Source: Aquimonas voraii (GTDB lineage: Bacteria; Pseudomonadota; Gammaproteobacteria; Xanthomonadales; Xanthomonadaceae). From it: 64,000 nucleotides of DNA. Where the stretch lies: assembly GCF_900101825.1 (NCBI RefSeq), contig NZ_FNAG01000002.1, positions 496,001 through 560,000 on the forward strand, in the 5' to 3' direction. Below the pieces are notes generated by a model. That model was given only the letters and a program-made list of their open reading frames with translations. It was not told where the DNA came from and searched no databases. The position numbers and the translations under genes are program-made. Every line of letters begins with the position of its first letter. The first letter of the stretch is position 1. Shown here one piece after another: positions 35,318-43,534 of this stretch.

Positions 35318-36271
35318 TCAGGTAAACATTTGGCTGGCGACAGTTTCGAATATGGCGGTCATCCCTGCGGACCCTTGTTGGCCTCGGATTTCCTCCGGGT
35401 TTAGCGAGTCGAGATTAATGTGGCTCAAATACGCATAGAAAGTTGCGGGAGTGGCCTGTAGAGGGTCCAGTGCTTCCTTCTCAAGAATGCGGCTTATGGT
35501 GCGCATTAGTGCCCGAATGATGCGATTGCTGTAGAGATTAGAGTTGCCGTTATCCCATCCTTCTGGGTCGCAATCGCGGAGCGCAGTAAAGAAACTGATG
35601 AACGTGCTGACTTGCACGTCGTAGCCGACATTCTTGAATGGAGCCTTCTTGACGGCGCTTTCGATTTCAGGGGCAAGAGAGCCTTGCTTTATCTTTAGTT
35701 CCTTGATTTCTCCAGTGAGGTCAATTCGCTGGTACAGCGCGCTTTGCTCGGAAGTGTGAAGCTCATAAACGATGTCCGCCGCGCGCACCTGGGCTTGATC
35801 TTGCTCGCGTACGAGCCTTACAAGATCCCAGCGCAGCGATGACGGAACTCGCTTTTGATTATCGTTGATTTCGACAAACAGTTTGGCCATTTCTTGTTCG
35901 TCGAGACCGAGGTGGAGCACGCAAATGTAGGGTGCATCAAAATCTGAGTATCTCTGCGCCCAGAGGCGGTGCTGGCCGTCAACCACCAGAAACAGGGACT
36001 TCCTGGGCAGTACAATATTGCCTCCGTTGACCGTCAGTTTATTTACATCAGAGGCCAAGACGATCGCGTTGGGAAAACATCGTTCCTGATCGAGCACAGT
36101 TTTCGCAATCTGTATCGCTCTTTTTTCGTTGACTATCCGCTGGAACCCTTGAATGGGGTCCTTAATTCTCCAAGATGGTGTGACGTGGTCTAGGAGCCAA
36201 GTGCCTGGGATCTTCGCGACATAGATTGGCGGCTCCATCTGGAGTTGAAAGCCCTCTACTTCAAAGCTCAC
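35318..36271 (-). CDS. DGQHR-domain (DndB-like) protein
   Basis: 317 residues from GTG 36271, chosen because AAGGAG lies 8 nt upstream; the open frame continues to 36454 but without a ribosome-binding site. The defining motif VVDGQHRLWA has DGQHR at residues 98-102, and LFVEINDNQKRVPSSLRWDL follows, as in the ParB/DndB-related DGQHR family. DndB regulates and assists DNA phosphorothioation; DGQHR proteins without DndACDE are common in genomic islands and their role is unsettled. Here it is next to a HEPN-like unknown and an adenine methylase, suggesting a DNA-modification-linked defence module (inference). Confidence 0.88.
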   Translation of the reverse strand: MSFEVEGFQLQMEPPIYVAKIPGTWLLDHVTPSWRIKDPIQGFQRIVNEKRAIQIAKTVLDQERCFPNAIVLASDVNKLTVNGGNIVLPRKSLFLVVDGQHRLWAQRYSDFDAPYICVLHLGLDEQEMAKLFVEINDNQKRVPSSLRWDLVRLVREQDQAQVRAADIVYELHTSEQSALYQRIDLTGEIKELKIKQGSLAPEIESAVKKAPFKNVGYDVQVSTFISFFTALRDCDPEGWDNGNSNLYSNRIIRALMRTISRILEKEALDPLQATPATFYAYLSHINLDSLNPEEIRGQQGSAGMTAIFETVASQMFT

Positions 36272-36638
36272 ATGTCGCTCCTTGTTGCTCAGACTGGGCA
36301 GATTTGAATGCGACGCTATCCGACCACAGGTGCATACGCAAGGTGCGGTCCGAAGAGCCGGGTTAAGGTTGCGCCGAAACCGGGGCCAGAGTGCGCTTTC
36401 CAGGTTCTCTGGGCAGGTTGCCCGGTACGTTGCCAAGAACGGGGTCAGGTTCACTTACCCAGTCGCGTCCCTTGATCTGGCCAGCCGATGCGCTGCATGG
36501 AAGGCGCAGGCGACAGCCGCTAGTCTCCCGAATGCTCGCCCTCGTAGCTCTCTCCTGCGCATCTGCTAGCGCCATTCGAGCTGGATGGGCATCGAAGCCT
36601 AGGGCAGGGCGCCTTCGCCGTCGACTGCTCGGTTCCCC
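36272..36638. other. Gene-free stretch with left copy of a direct repeat
   Basis: 367 nt with no gene. It holds the upstream region of the DGQHR gene and, at 36437-36487, the left copy of a ~50-bp direct repeat whose partner is at 37158-37207. The base composition switches here from AT-rich to GC-rich, marking a junction between acquired segments. Confidence 0.7.
36437..36487 (+). repeat. Left direct repeat flanking the nucleotidyltransferase gene
   Basis: Contains GGGGTCAGGTTCACTTAC and further right TTGATCTGGCC. Its first 24 bases are identical to 37158-37181; the rest is about 80-85% identical with one indel. Short GGGGTCAGGTTCACTT segments are, from memory, often seen next to REP-associated or IS200-like transposase genes in proteobacteria; no transposase is present here. 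Confidence 0.92.
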
Positions 36639-37196
36639 ATGTCTCGACTCGCCGACCAAATCCAGCAGGTGCTGCCGGTGTTCTCCCAACTGGAGACGCC
36701 GCCGGCTTTGATTGGCGGCCTCGCGCTGGCGGCGCACAAGGTCATCCGCGCTACGCGTGATGTCGACTTCCTCGTCGCAGCGGTGGATGCGGATCGCGTG
36801 CATGGGCTGCTGCTGACGCTCGGCTACCGCTGCGTGTATCGCAGCGCGGATGCGGCGAACTATCTGCGCGGTGATGAAGGCTTCGCCCTGCTGTACGCGC
36901 GCCGCCTGGTCGCTGCCGACCTGCTGCGTCGTGCGCACCCGCGCGATACGCCTCTGGGGCGCATGCGTGTGATCAGTGCGGAAGGCCTGATCGGCTTCAA
37001 GCTGCAGGCACTCCACAACGACCCCAGCCGCCACCGGGACCTCGATGACATCCGTCAGCTGCTGCGCGCCAACCGTGGGCAACTTGACCTGGCCGAGGTG
37101 CGGCGCTATTTCCGGCTGTTCGAACGCGAGGCGCTTCTGGATGAACTGCTTGCTAGGAGAACGGGGTCAGGTTCACTTACCTGGTTGCGTTTTTGA
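36639..37196 (+). CDS. Nucleotidyltransferase (AbiEii/MNT-like), C-terminus supplied by a repeat
   Basis: 185 residues. The nucleotidyltransferase signature is GG-L-A-L-A-A-H and RATRDVDFLV (residues ~26-46), giving the G-[GS]-x(9-13)-D-x-D pattern of Pol-beta-type NTases such as AbiEii toxins and MNT antitoxins. A helical C-terminal half follows. The final residues (RTGSGSLTWLRF) and the stop codon come from the right copy of the direct repeat at 37158-37207, so the native C-terminus was replaced or truncated when the repeat arrived. No HEPN or AbiEi partner is adjacent, so it is an orphan. Confidence 0.85.
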   Translation: MSRLADQIQQVLPVFSQLETPPALIGGLALAAHKVIRATRDVDFLVAAVDADRVHGLLLTLGYRCVYRSADAANYLRGDEGFALLYARRLVAADLLRRAHPRDTPLGRMRVISAEGLIGFKLQALHNDPSRHRDLDDIRQLLRANRGQLDLAEVRRYFRLFEREALLDELLARRTGSGSLTWLRF

Positions 37197-37207
37197 TCTG
37201 GCCGGCC
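37158..37207 (+). repeat. Right direct repeat, overlapping the NTase stop codon
   Basis: Second copy of the ~50-bp repeat at 36437-36487, same orientation. It covers the last ~12 codons and the stop of the NTase gene. After the repeat, 37212-37247 holds GGTCAGAATGCGCTTTC and CCTCTGGGC, which echo GGCCAGAGTGCGCTTTC and TCTCTGGGC at 36384-36413 just before the left copy, so the repeated unit is larger and rearranged. Confidence 0.9.
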
Positions 37208-37320
37208 GCAGAAAACGCGGGTCAGAATGCGCTTTCACATGAGGCCTCTGGGCTTTAACGGCCAACGAAGGGCGGCACCTCGACCGCTTCCAAGTAAGTG
37301 CACTTTGCCCTCGAGTTCCC

Positions 37321-37992
37321 ATGAGCGTAAAAGCTGAGCGAATGCGGTCACTGGTGGACAAGCGGCGCCGGGAAGTGTGGCCGGGCTACACGCGCATCGC
37401 CGACTACCATGACGGCGTCTACGAGGCGGAACACGTCTGCCCGTATTCCAAGTCCGCGTGCAACCTCGACGCGCGCATCATGGTGATGCTGCAGGACTGG
37501 ATCTCCCACGATGCCATATCTGCTCCGGTGGACGAGGACATGGTCCGCCACGGCCAGCTGCCGAACCTCCCAACGAATCGCAACCTCAAGCGCCTGCTGC
37601 TGCAGACGTTCGGTCTTTCACTTGGGGAGACGTTTGCTACCGACCTGTTTCCCTTCATCAAGCCCGGTGGCATGAGCGCCTACATCCCGACGCGGGACCT
37701 ACGCCGCGCTGCTCGGGAGTATGCGCTTCCGCAGATCGAGATCGTCAGCCCCGAGTTGGTGGTGTGCATCGGCCTTGCCACGTTCAACGCGCTCCGGAGT
37801 GCCTGTGGACTGCGTGCAGTGCGCCCGCTTGGCGCGGCCATCGACCATCCATTCCGTTGGAAGGAAACGCATGTGTGGTGCCAGGCCCATACCGGGGGCA
37901 TGGGCTACAACATGCGGTCCCGTGGTGATCCGACGCGCGTGGCCGCGGACTGGGCGCGCATGCGCGACGCGGTCGGCTGGGGCACGCCGTAA
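37321..37992 (+). CDS. Uracil-DNA glycosylase superfamily-like protein
   Basis: 223 residues. The N-terminal half has CPYSKSACNLDARIMVMLQDW and LPNLPTNRNLKRLL-L-GLSLGETFATDLFPFIKPG, the second resembling the N-terminal catalytic region of UDG-fold proteins (N-x(n)-T-N-x-x-P and 'TDLFPF'); the C-terminal HTGGMGYNMR resembles the conserved His motif. VVCIGLATFNALR is the typical parallel-sheet core. These suggest the UDG fold, but the canonical Asp of motif A (GxDP) is not seen, so activity as a glycosylase is uncertain. Context in an accessory region allows a role in nucleic-acid sensing or repair. Confidence 0.65.
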   Translation: MSVKAERMRSLVDKRRREVWPGYTRIADYHDGVYEAEHVCPYSKSACNLDARIMVMLQDWISHDAISAPVDEDMVRHGQLPNLPTNRNLKRLLLQTFGLSLGETFATDLFPFIKPGGMSAYIPTRDLRRAAREYALPQIEIVSPELVVCIGLATFNALRSACGLRAVRPLGAAIDHPFRWKETHVWCQAHTGGMGYNMRSRGDPTRVAADWARMRDAVGWGTP

Positions 37993-38148
37993 CGGGGCCT
38001 CGCCAGTTGTGCTTTGCCTGCCGATTACCGTCTCGATCCAACAGCGTCGGGCTGGCGTGTGGTCAAGCCAAGCCAATAGCCGGGCACCGTACGGGTAGCC
38101 GCCAGGGGTGTTACCAAGCGCAAAGCGGCGCATGGCCCGAGGACAACC

Positions 38149-38164
38149 AACGGGCCCGCCCGTT
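38149..38164. terminator. Short convergent hairpin
   Basis: AACGGGC-CC-GCCCGTT between the convergent UDG-like gene and DUF3883 gene. The stem is short (7 bp, 2-nt loop), so it is a weak candidate for a shared terminator. Confidence 0.4.
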
Positions 38165-38166
38165 AG

Positions 38167-39093
38167 TCAGGCGATCCGCGCGAGAAAGGTCACCGCCTCA
38201 AGATCGCAGCGTGAGCGGATGCTTCCGGGCAGATCAAAGAGCCGCGGGCGGTCGCGGAAGTCGAACAGACGGTACAGGTGGTAGCTGGGAGCGTCGGCCT
38301 CCGAGCGCGCGACCTCGTTCCGGCTCACGTAGAACGGGGTGAGTTCGCCAAAGGCCGTGGTCTTGACCTCGATCAGTCGCTCGAGTCCACCTTCATCGAA
38401 GGAGAGCACGTCGTAGCCTAGGCCATCGCCGCGCGTCGCGGCCACGTGCTCGACGCGATCGGCAAGCCGAGGCTGGCCCGCCGCATGCAGGCGACGGGCC
38501 TCGAGTTCGGCGACAAACAGCTCGCCTGCGCGCCCCAGGGACCGGTTGCGCGATTCCTGGGCGATGTAGTCGCGCCGCGCCGCAAGGAAGCGTGGCGCAT
38601 AGGCAGGCGGCACTTCGGCGACGCGCTGCGCGCGCGGCGGTGGAACCCAGACGGATTCGAGCGACTCCAGCATGGCCGGCGCGGCAGGACGCAGCACCGC
38701 CGCCTGCGCGGCCTCCTGAAGCGCGGGGGCACTCTGCAGCTGCGCCTCCACGACGTCGATCAGCAGGGCCTGGAAGTTGCCGCGCGGCTTGTAGCCCTCG
38801 ATGTACGGGTAGTCCAGCGCCACCATCACCGCGCTGATATTGCAGTGCTTGAACTCGACGGAAGCGCGGCTGCGCCCGTCAAGCTGCGCGAGCAGCCGCC
38901 GCGCGTGCTCGGCCTTGCTGTAGCGCTGCCCATTGAGCTGCAACGTGAGTATGCGGAGATAGTCGGCGACGCACGCTTCGACTTCTTCCCGCGACCAGTC
39001 TTGACCTTCGGGCACGCCCGGGCTCCCTTCGTGAACGCTGCCAGGGTAGCCGATGCTCTGGCGCGGCGGAGCCTGCTGGTCACTCCTCCGCAT
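38167..39093 (-). CDS. DUF3883 domain protein
   Basis: 308 residues from ATG 39093 (TTG at 39102 also possible). N-terminal part is helical with EVEACVADYLRILTLQLNGQRYSKAEHARRL, typical of proteins where this segment precedes DUF3883. C-terminal DUF3883 (about residues 190-308) shows NRSLGRAGELFV, RGDGLGYDVLSF and LIEVKTT, followed by TPFYVSRNEVA and the Y-x-L-Y-R-L-F-D-F strand. The D...E-x-K arrangement (YDVLSF...IEVKTT) is of PD-(D/E)xK nuclease type. Such proteins occur alone or in restriction/defence loci. Likely DNA-binding or cleaving; substrate unknown. Confidence 0.87.
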   Translation of the reverse strand: MRRSDQQAPPRQSIGYPGSVHEGSPGVPEGQDWSREEVEACVADYLRILTLQLNGQRYSKAEHARRLLAQLDGRSRASVEFKHCNISAVMVALDYPYIEGYKPRGNFQALLIDVVEAQLQSAPALQEAAQAAVLRPAAPAMLESLESVWVPPPRAQRVAEVPPAYAPRFLAARRDYIAQESRNRSLGRAGELFVAELEARRLHAAGQPRLADRVEHVAATRGDGLGYDVLSFDEGGLERLIEVKTTAFGELTPFYVSRNEVARSEADAPSYHLYRLFDFRDRPRLFDLPGSIRSRCDLEAVTFLARIA

Positions 39094-39322
39094 GGGCCTC
39101 AACCCAACGACGCTGAAGTGCGCGCGCGTTCAGCACCGACCAGCGCCGCGAGTTCGACTGCCACCGCGAGCATGCGTTTGTTGAGCCGCGGCTCAACAGG
39201 TAGCAGCGCGAACAGCACGAGAGCGATGTGCTTCGCTTCCCAGGTGTCGGTTGAAGCGGGCCATCGTCGGCCTGCATCCTACGGTCGAGCATGCACCCGG
39301 TGCTGCAGGACTGAGCTTGACC

Positions 39323-40063
39323 ATGACGACTCTTCTAAATGCCGTGCGTGCCCACCGAGTCATTCTGATCTTCGTCAGTCTGAGCGCGTTCTTTGGCGTG
39401 TGGGTTTTCGGTGATCTGCTGAAGGCGTGGGCGGCAGATCAACTGCGTACTCACCTGATCGAGCCTCCGAGCCCAAGGCTTGCGCGCGCGGCAGACACCG
39501 TCGCCATCGTGCAGGCCGTGTTGGAGCACGAGCAGTTCGAGCCTGCGCCGCTCTCTCCAGAGGACGACATTGCTCAAGGCGGCATGCGGCGTCGCTGGCC
39601 TGTGCTGCTGTCTGATCGCACGGTGGAGATGTGCGCAGGCACCATCTGGGAGGCGGATGCAGCAGGCTGCCCGACCACGCTCTCGGACGAAGCGTTGACT
39701 TTGCCGGGCGCCGACTTCCGGATTCCGCGCGCCTTGCGTTTGGCGCTTTCGCAGGCCAACCGTCAGCCAAGCACCCTGCCCGAGGTTACGGGCCCGTACG
39801 TGCGCTTCACGCCTCAAGCGGCAATCGATGCCGTGTTCGGGGAGGGGCGTGGGTGGTGGCCGGAGTTCTATCGCGCCTTCCCAGGCACGGCTGGCTATGT
39901 GCGGACGTCGCTTCCCGTCCTCTCCGAGGATGGCACCTGGGCGGTCGTCCTCGTAGAGCACACTTGCGGCGGAACCTGCGGGCGAGGGTTGATCTACCTG
40001 CTCATGCGCACGCCGGAAGGCGCCTGGCAGGTGGTGGTGCGGGATGCGCTTTGGATCGCGTAA
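39323..40063 (+). CDS. Membrane-anchored protein of unknown function
   Basis: 246 residues from ATG 39323. One N-terminal hydrophobic segment (VILIFVSLSAFFGVWVFGDLL, residues ~13-33) is followed by a ~210-residue domain that should lie outside the cytoplasm. It has a Cys pair late in the chain (HTCGGTCGRG) and ends in TPEGAWQVVVRDALWIA, a pattern of small periplasmic beta-domains. I do not recognise the family. The region between this gene and DUF3883 (39094-39322) contains nothing identifiable. Some resemblance to immunity-type or envelope proteins cannot be tested here. Confidence 0.65.
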   Translation: MTTLLNAVRAHRVILIFVSLSAFFGVWVFGDLLKAWAADQLRTHLIEPPSPRLARAADTVAIVQAVLEHEQFEPAPLSPEDDIAQGGMRRRWPVLLSDRTVEMCAGTIWEADAAGCPTTLSDEALTLPGADFRIPRALRLALSQANRQPSTLPEVTGPYVRFTPQAAIDAVFGEGRGWWPEFYRAFPGTAGYVRTSLPVLSEDGTWAVVLVEHTCGGTCGRGLIYLLMRTPEGAWQVVVRDALWIA

Positions 40064-40207
40064 TCGCGTGGCCGGATCAGCGCGGAGACGGACGGTCCCG
40101 AGAACCGAGTGGCAGATCAATTGCCGGCCCATTCTGCGGAGGTCGTTGCACTCTTTTGAGGTATCTCAACCGGTGTTGGTGGATACCATCGCGCGGATGG
40201 GTGAGCA

Positions 40208-41275
40208 CTAGAGTTCACTGAATCTCATCGCTTCCACCCCCTCCGCGTAGCATCGATATTTGGGAAACAGCGTGCCGTACCGATGATTCGCTTCTGGTCC
40301 TTTGCTGATTACATGGATTTCCGGTGGGCTTTTTCTCGCAAAAAGGGCGCGAAGTATAAGTGATCTAATTGCCATGTCTTCTGGGGGTAGTGAGTAGCCG
40401 ATAAAGACCCACCGGTCCGCAAGGCGGAGGCGCTCGATCGCGTTTCTCCATATGCCGGAAAGGTTTGCATCGGGCACTCTCCGGACAAATGTCGGCGGAA
40501 CAATGTGAACATCGAGGCGAGATTCGCTGCAGTGGCAGGTGTTGTTGTAATCCACTTGTCTTCTAAACGCCTGCCAAGCTATCGTGCCGAGACAGTTGAA
40601 ATAGACGTGCCCGCAGGTTGGGCATCGCAGGGTGTCGAGCGAGCCATGCAGCTTGAAGATGCTGAACTTTGGTGATTTCGGTCTTGGGTGAATCTGGCCA
40701 TGGCTGCGGACGTCACGCCATTCGAATCCAAGATCGACTTTCGTGGCGATTCGGTCCGGATTGGGGGTGCCACTTTCGATCGCGCCATAGACGGCGTGAT
40801 CGATTTCGACGTCATAGTTGGTGGTAATCAGTGTGGCCGAATTGCCCAGGCTGAGAAGCCAATTGGCTATTGATTTCTTGAGATCTGTCTGCTGTGCTGT
40901 CAGCAATTTGTCGGCTTCATCGGATGGGCCGGCTGCGACCAAGACTTCGGAGATCGCGAATTTCAATAGTCGACGGAACTCGATGAGTTCAGTCGCAGTA
41001 AGGCTCCCGAGGGGTTCGTCCGTGGCAATGCAGTATTCGACCATGGAGAACAGATCGGTAATGAGAACCCGCTGTCTGAGATCGGGCCTTTCGCTGAGGC
41101 CCGGCGCTGCCCGCTTCACCATGCTCAGAAACAGATCGCAGTCGGCGTTATTTGATCTCGCTCCTCCGAGTCTCTTTTTCTCCGCGGCGAGCATCGCCCT
41201 GTCTAGAAGTTCGCTGGTGATAGGGTAGCCCAGAGCTTTCGAGAGGCCCGCACCCGAGAACACAGCGGTTGGCAT
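40208..41275 (-). CDS. SIR2-family NAD-binding protein, putative defence effector
   Basis: 355 residues. Sirtuin-fold motifs: FSGAGLSKALGYP (GAGLS at 8-12), LITTNYDVEID (N153, D155), KLHGSL (H210), a four-Cys zinc site C218-x2-C221...C247-x-C249, and FIGYSLPPED for NAD binding. Bacterial SIR2 proteins of this type (e.g. in Thoeris, DSR and SIR2-Ago systems) deplete NAD+ to stop infected cells. It is the second gene of a two-gene unit, starting 3 nt after the stop of the hydrolase-subtilase gene. The region is more AT-rich than core genes. Catalytic residues appear intact. Confidence 0.9.
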   Translation of the reverse strand: MPTAVFSGAGLSKALGYPITSELLDRAMLAAEKKRLGGARSNNADCDLFLSMVKRAAPGLSERPDLRQRVLITDLFSMVEYCIATDEPLGSLTATELIEFRRLLKFAISEVLVAAGPSDEADKLLTAQQTDLKKSIANWLLSLGNSATLITTNYDVEIDHAVYGAIESGTPNPDRIATKVDLGFEWRDVRSHGQIHPRPKSPKFSIFKLHGSLDTLRCPTCGHVYFNCLGTIAWQAFRRQVDYNNTCHCSESRLDVHIVPPTFVRRVPDANLSGIWRNAIERLRLADRWVFIGYSLPPEDMAIRSLILRALFARKSPPEIHVISKGPEANHRYGTLFPKYRCYAEGVEAMRFSEL

Positions 41276-41278
41276 TAC

Positions 41279-43534
41279 TCAGCTCTCCAATAGCATCTTC
41301 ATCAGGTTCGGCAAGCCGTGCCCCTGCGAGTAGCGGTCGCGTCGCAGGTCATTGCAGTGCTTCAGCAAGATCTGCTTGACCTCATCAGGTCGGCTCACAT
41401 ATTCGCGTCGAACCGAGAGGAAGGCCGCCAGCAGTCCGGAAACACTGGGCGCGGCCATGCTGGTCCCGCTTTCCTCGCGGTAGCCCGGGAATTCCTGCGT
41501 GTTTGATGTTGGGGCGGCGCAGGAAAGAACTCGCTCGCCGGGCGCAACAACGTCGGGCTTAGACCGGCCATCTGCCGTCGGGCCACGCGAAGAGAATGAG
41601 GACACGCCGTACAGGTACGGCTTGTCGCCATTGACTGATCCAACGGCGATGGCGTCTTCGAGGTTTGCGGGGTCACCGATAGAGTGACTGTGATTGATCC
41701 GGAGGTCCTCGCCCTGAGATTCAACCTCGATCGTGCCCTCGTTTCCGGCGGCGACGACCACGATCACGCCGCCGCGCCATTGGCGGCGCAGCTCGGCGCA
41801 GATAGGGGAGTGGCCGCAGCCGTAAGTGTCGGCGTCGAACGGCCCGCCCAGACTGAGGTTGATGCCGTGGATGCTGAGGCGGCTGTGCCCGGCGTTGGCT
41901 TGTTCTATGTGGTCGAGGGCCTTGATGATCCAGGCATCCTCTCCCGACCCATCGTCGTCTAGCACCTTGTAGATCACGAGTTTCGCTTCGGGCGCCGCGG
42001 ACGATGCAGGCACGGAAGGATCATCCGGCCAACCGGCGATCAGCCCCGCCACATGCGTGCCGTGCCCGTCTACGTCCTTGGCCTTTGCAGCGAGAACGCG
42101 TCGTGGGGGACCGAGCTTCGTGCAGTCCCAGATTTCCTTGAGGGTGTCGTGGGCGGCGAAATGGGGGTGGTCGCCTTGCACGCCCGTGTCGAGAACTGCC
42201 CAAGTGACGCCGGCGCCCTTGGCAGCGTAGGCGGATCGAGCTGCGTCGATTTGCAGCGCGCGGACGGAGGGCGAGGGCAAGGCCTGAACTGGGCTCGTTA
42301 AACGGGTGGGGTGCTTGGCGGCAAGTGCGCGCTTTCGGCTGTTCCTCCAGATCGCGTACACCCGGTACTGGTTCCGCTCCCTCGCCACGTTCATCAGTTC
42401 ATCGGCGGTGAGCCGTGCGGCGACAAACCTCGTGAGGGGCTCGATGCAGGCCTCGTCCTTGTGCTTCTTGAGCATTGCGGCGAGCTTCGCGGCCACCTGT
42501 TCGCTTGGCGTGCCTTGGCCCTCCTCCCAGCCCTCAGGAGGGGCTTCCAGAACTTCGATGAGGACCGGGTGGCGGCCCTCAACTTCGATCTGCTGCGCTA
42601 CATCCTTGGCCATGACGAACGAGGCGTGCGTGTCCATGCCCGAGGCGCGACCGATTACCCGACGGACATCGCTGTGGGTGAGGTAGAGCGAAATTCCGTG
42701 CGTCAGGCTGCCGTTGGCCCTGTCTGGGTTCAGGGCGAAGAGGGTCTTGTCCTCGATCTTCGGATCGATCTGACCCCGCGGCGAGAAATCCGTTGCGAGC
42801 CGGCGGTCGAATGCGACGAGATCGAGGACGCCGGCGAAGTTGAACCAGCGGCCTACGGCGGGTGGCCTGCGCAGCTCATCGTGGCCCAGCGTGGCCAGAT
42901 GGTCTTGCACCTCCTGCAGGCCAAGCGGGGAACCCAGGGTTACGAGGGTGATGCTGCCGAGTTTCTTTGCCTCGGCGTCGGTGAGTGCATTCAATACATC
43001 CCAGGCGATCATGCTTCCCTGGCTGTGCGCGACGACCACAGCACCGGGGGCTGCCTTGAGCAGTTCGGTCTTGAATCGTTGCCGGATGTCCTTCCGCTTG
43101 GCTTCGTCGAAAAGGTAGATCGCGGTGTCCCGCAGGTACTTCTCGATAAGGCTGCGGCTGAGTCTCACCCGTGCCCAGCGCGGGAACGGAAGGACGCGCG
43201 TCCCGTAGCTTCCGCTCCGGCGTGTCGGTGGCGGGGACGATGCGCCTATCTCGTCCAGCAGGTTTTGGGCGAAGGCGAGCGCGTCCTCGTTTGACGCCAC
43301 GGACGTGCCCTGAAGGGCTTCCAACGCGATACCCCGATCGCTGGACTTCGACGCACCTCTTTTCCCGGTTCCCGCTGCGTCCTTTGGTGAGTCCGCGGGC
43401 ACGAGGTCGGCCCAGTAAGCCATCGAGGTCCTCGGACCCAGGTCTTTTCCGGCAAGGGCGAGATCCCAAAGCTGCTTCAGGTCTTCGGGACCCTTTTTTT
43501 GGAAGATTCCGTGGACGTAAATGATTCTAGCCAT
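41279..43534 (-). CDS. Cytoplasmic alpha/beta-hydrolase - S8 subtilase fusion
   Basis: 751 residues, no signal peptide. N-terminal alpha/beta-hydrolase: oxyanion IIYVHGIFQKKG, nucleophile elbow VVAHSQGSMIAWD (S171), likely acid D238 and His H279 or H287. A ~110-residue linker (about 310-420) leads to a peptidase S8 domain with all three catalytic motifs: VLDTGVQGDHPHF (D449), DGHGTHVAG (H491), ESGTSMAAPSVSG (S692), plus VAAGNEG (N598). There is no classical pro-peptide; the hydrolase occupies that place. ATG 43534 has GGAAGG upstream. SIR2 is 3 nt downstream, so both are made together. A protease-gated effector pair is a reasonable hypothesis; I know of no named system with this exact layout. 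Confidence 0.9.
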   Translation of the reverse strand: MARIIYVHGIFQKKGPEDLKQLWDLALAGKDLGPRTSMAYWADLVPADSPKDAAGTGKRGASKSSDRGIALEALQGTSVASNEDALAFAQNLLDEIGASSPPPTRRSGSYGTRVLPFPRWARVRLSRSLIEKYLRDTAIYLFDEAKRKDIRQRFKTELLKAAPGAVVVAHSQGSMIAWDVLNALTDAEAKKLGSITLVTLGSPLGLQEVQDHLATLGHDELRRPPAVGRWFNFAGVLDLVAFDRRLATDFSPRGQIDPKIEDKTLFALNPDRANGSLTHGISLYLTHSDVRRVIGRASGMDTHASFVMAKDVAQQIEVEGRHPVLIEVLEAPPEGWEEGQGTPSEQVAAKLAAMLKKHKDEACIEPLTRFVAARLTADELMNVARERNQYRVYAIWRNSRKRALAAKHPTRLTSPVQALPSPSVRALQIDAARSAYAAKGAGVTWAVLDTGVQGDHPHFAAHDTLKEIWDCTKLGPPRRVLAAKAKDVDGHGTHVAGLIAGWPDDPSVPASSAAPEAKLVIYKVLDDDGSGEDAWIIKALDHIEQANAGHSRLSIHGINLSLGGPFDADTYGCGHSPICAELRRQWRGGVIVVVAAGNEGTIEVESQGEDLRINHSHSIGDPANLEDAIAVGSVNGDKPYLYGVSSFSSRGPTADGRSKPDVVAPGERVLSCAAPTSNTQEFPGYREESGTSMAAPSVSGLLAAFLSVRREYVSRPDEVKQILLKHCNDLRRDRYSQGHGLPNLMKMLLES

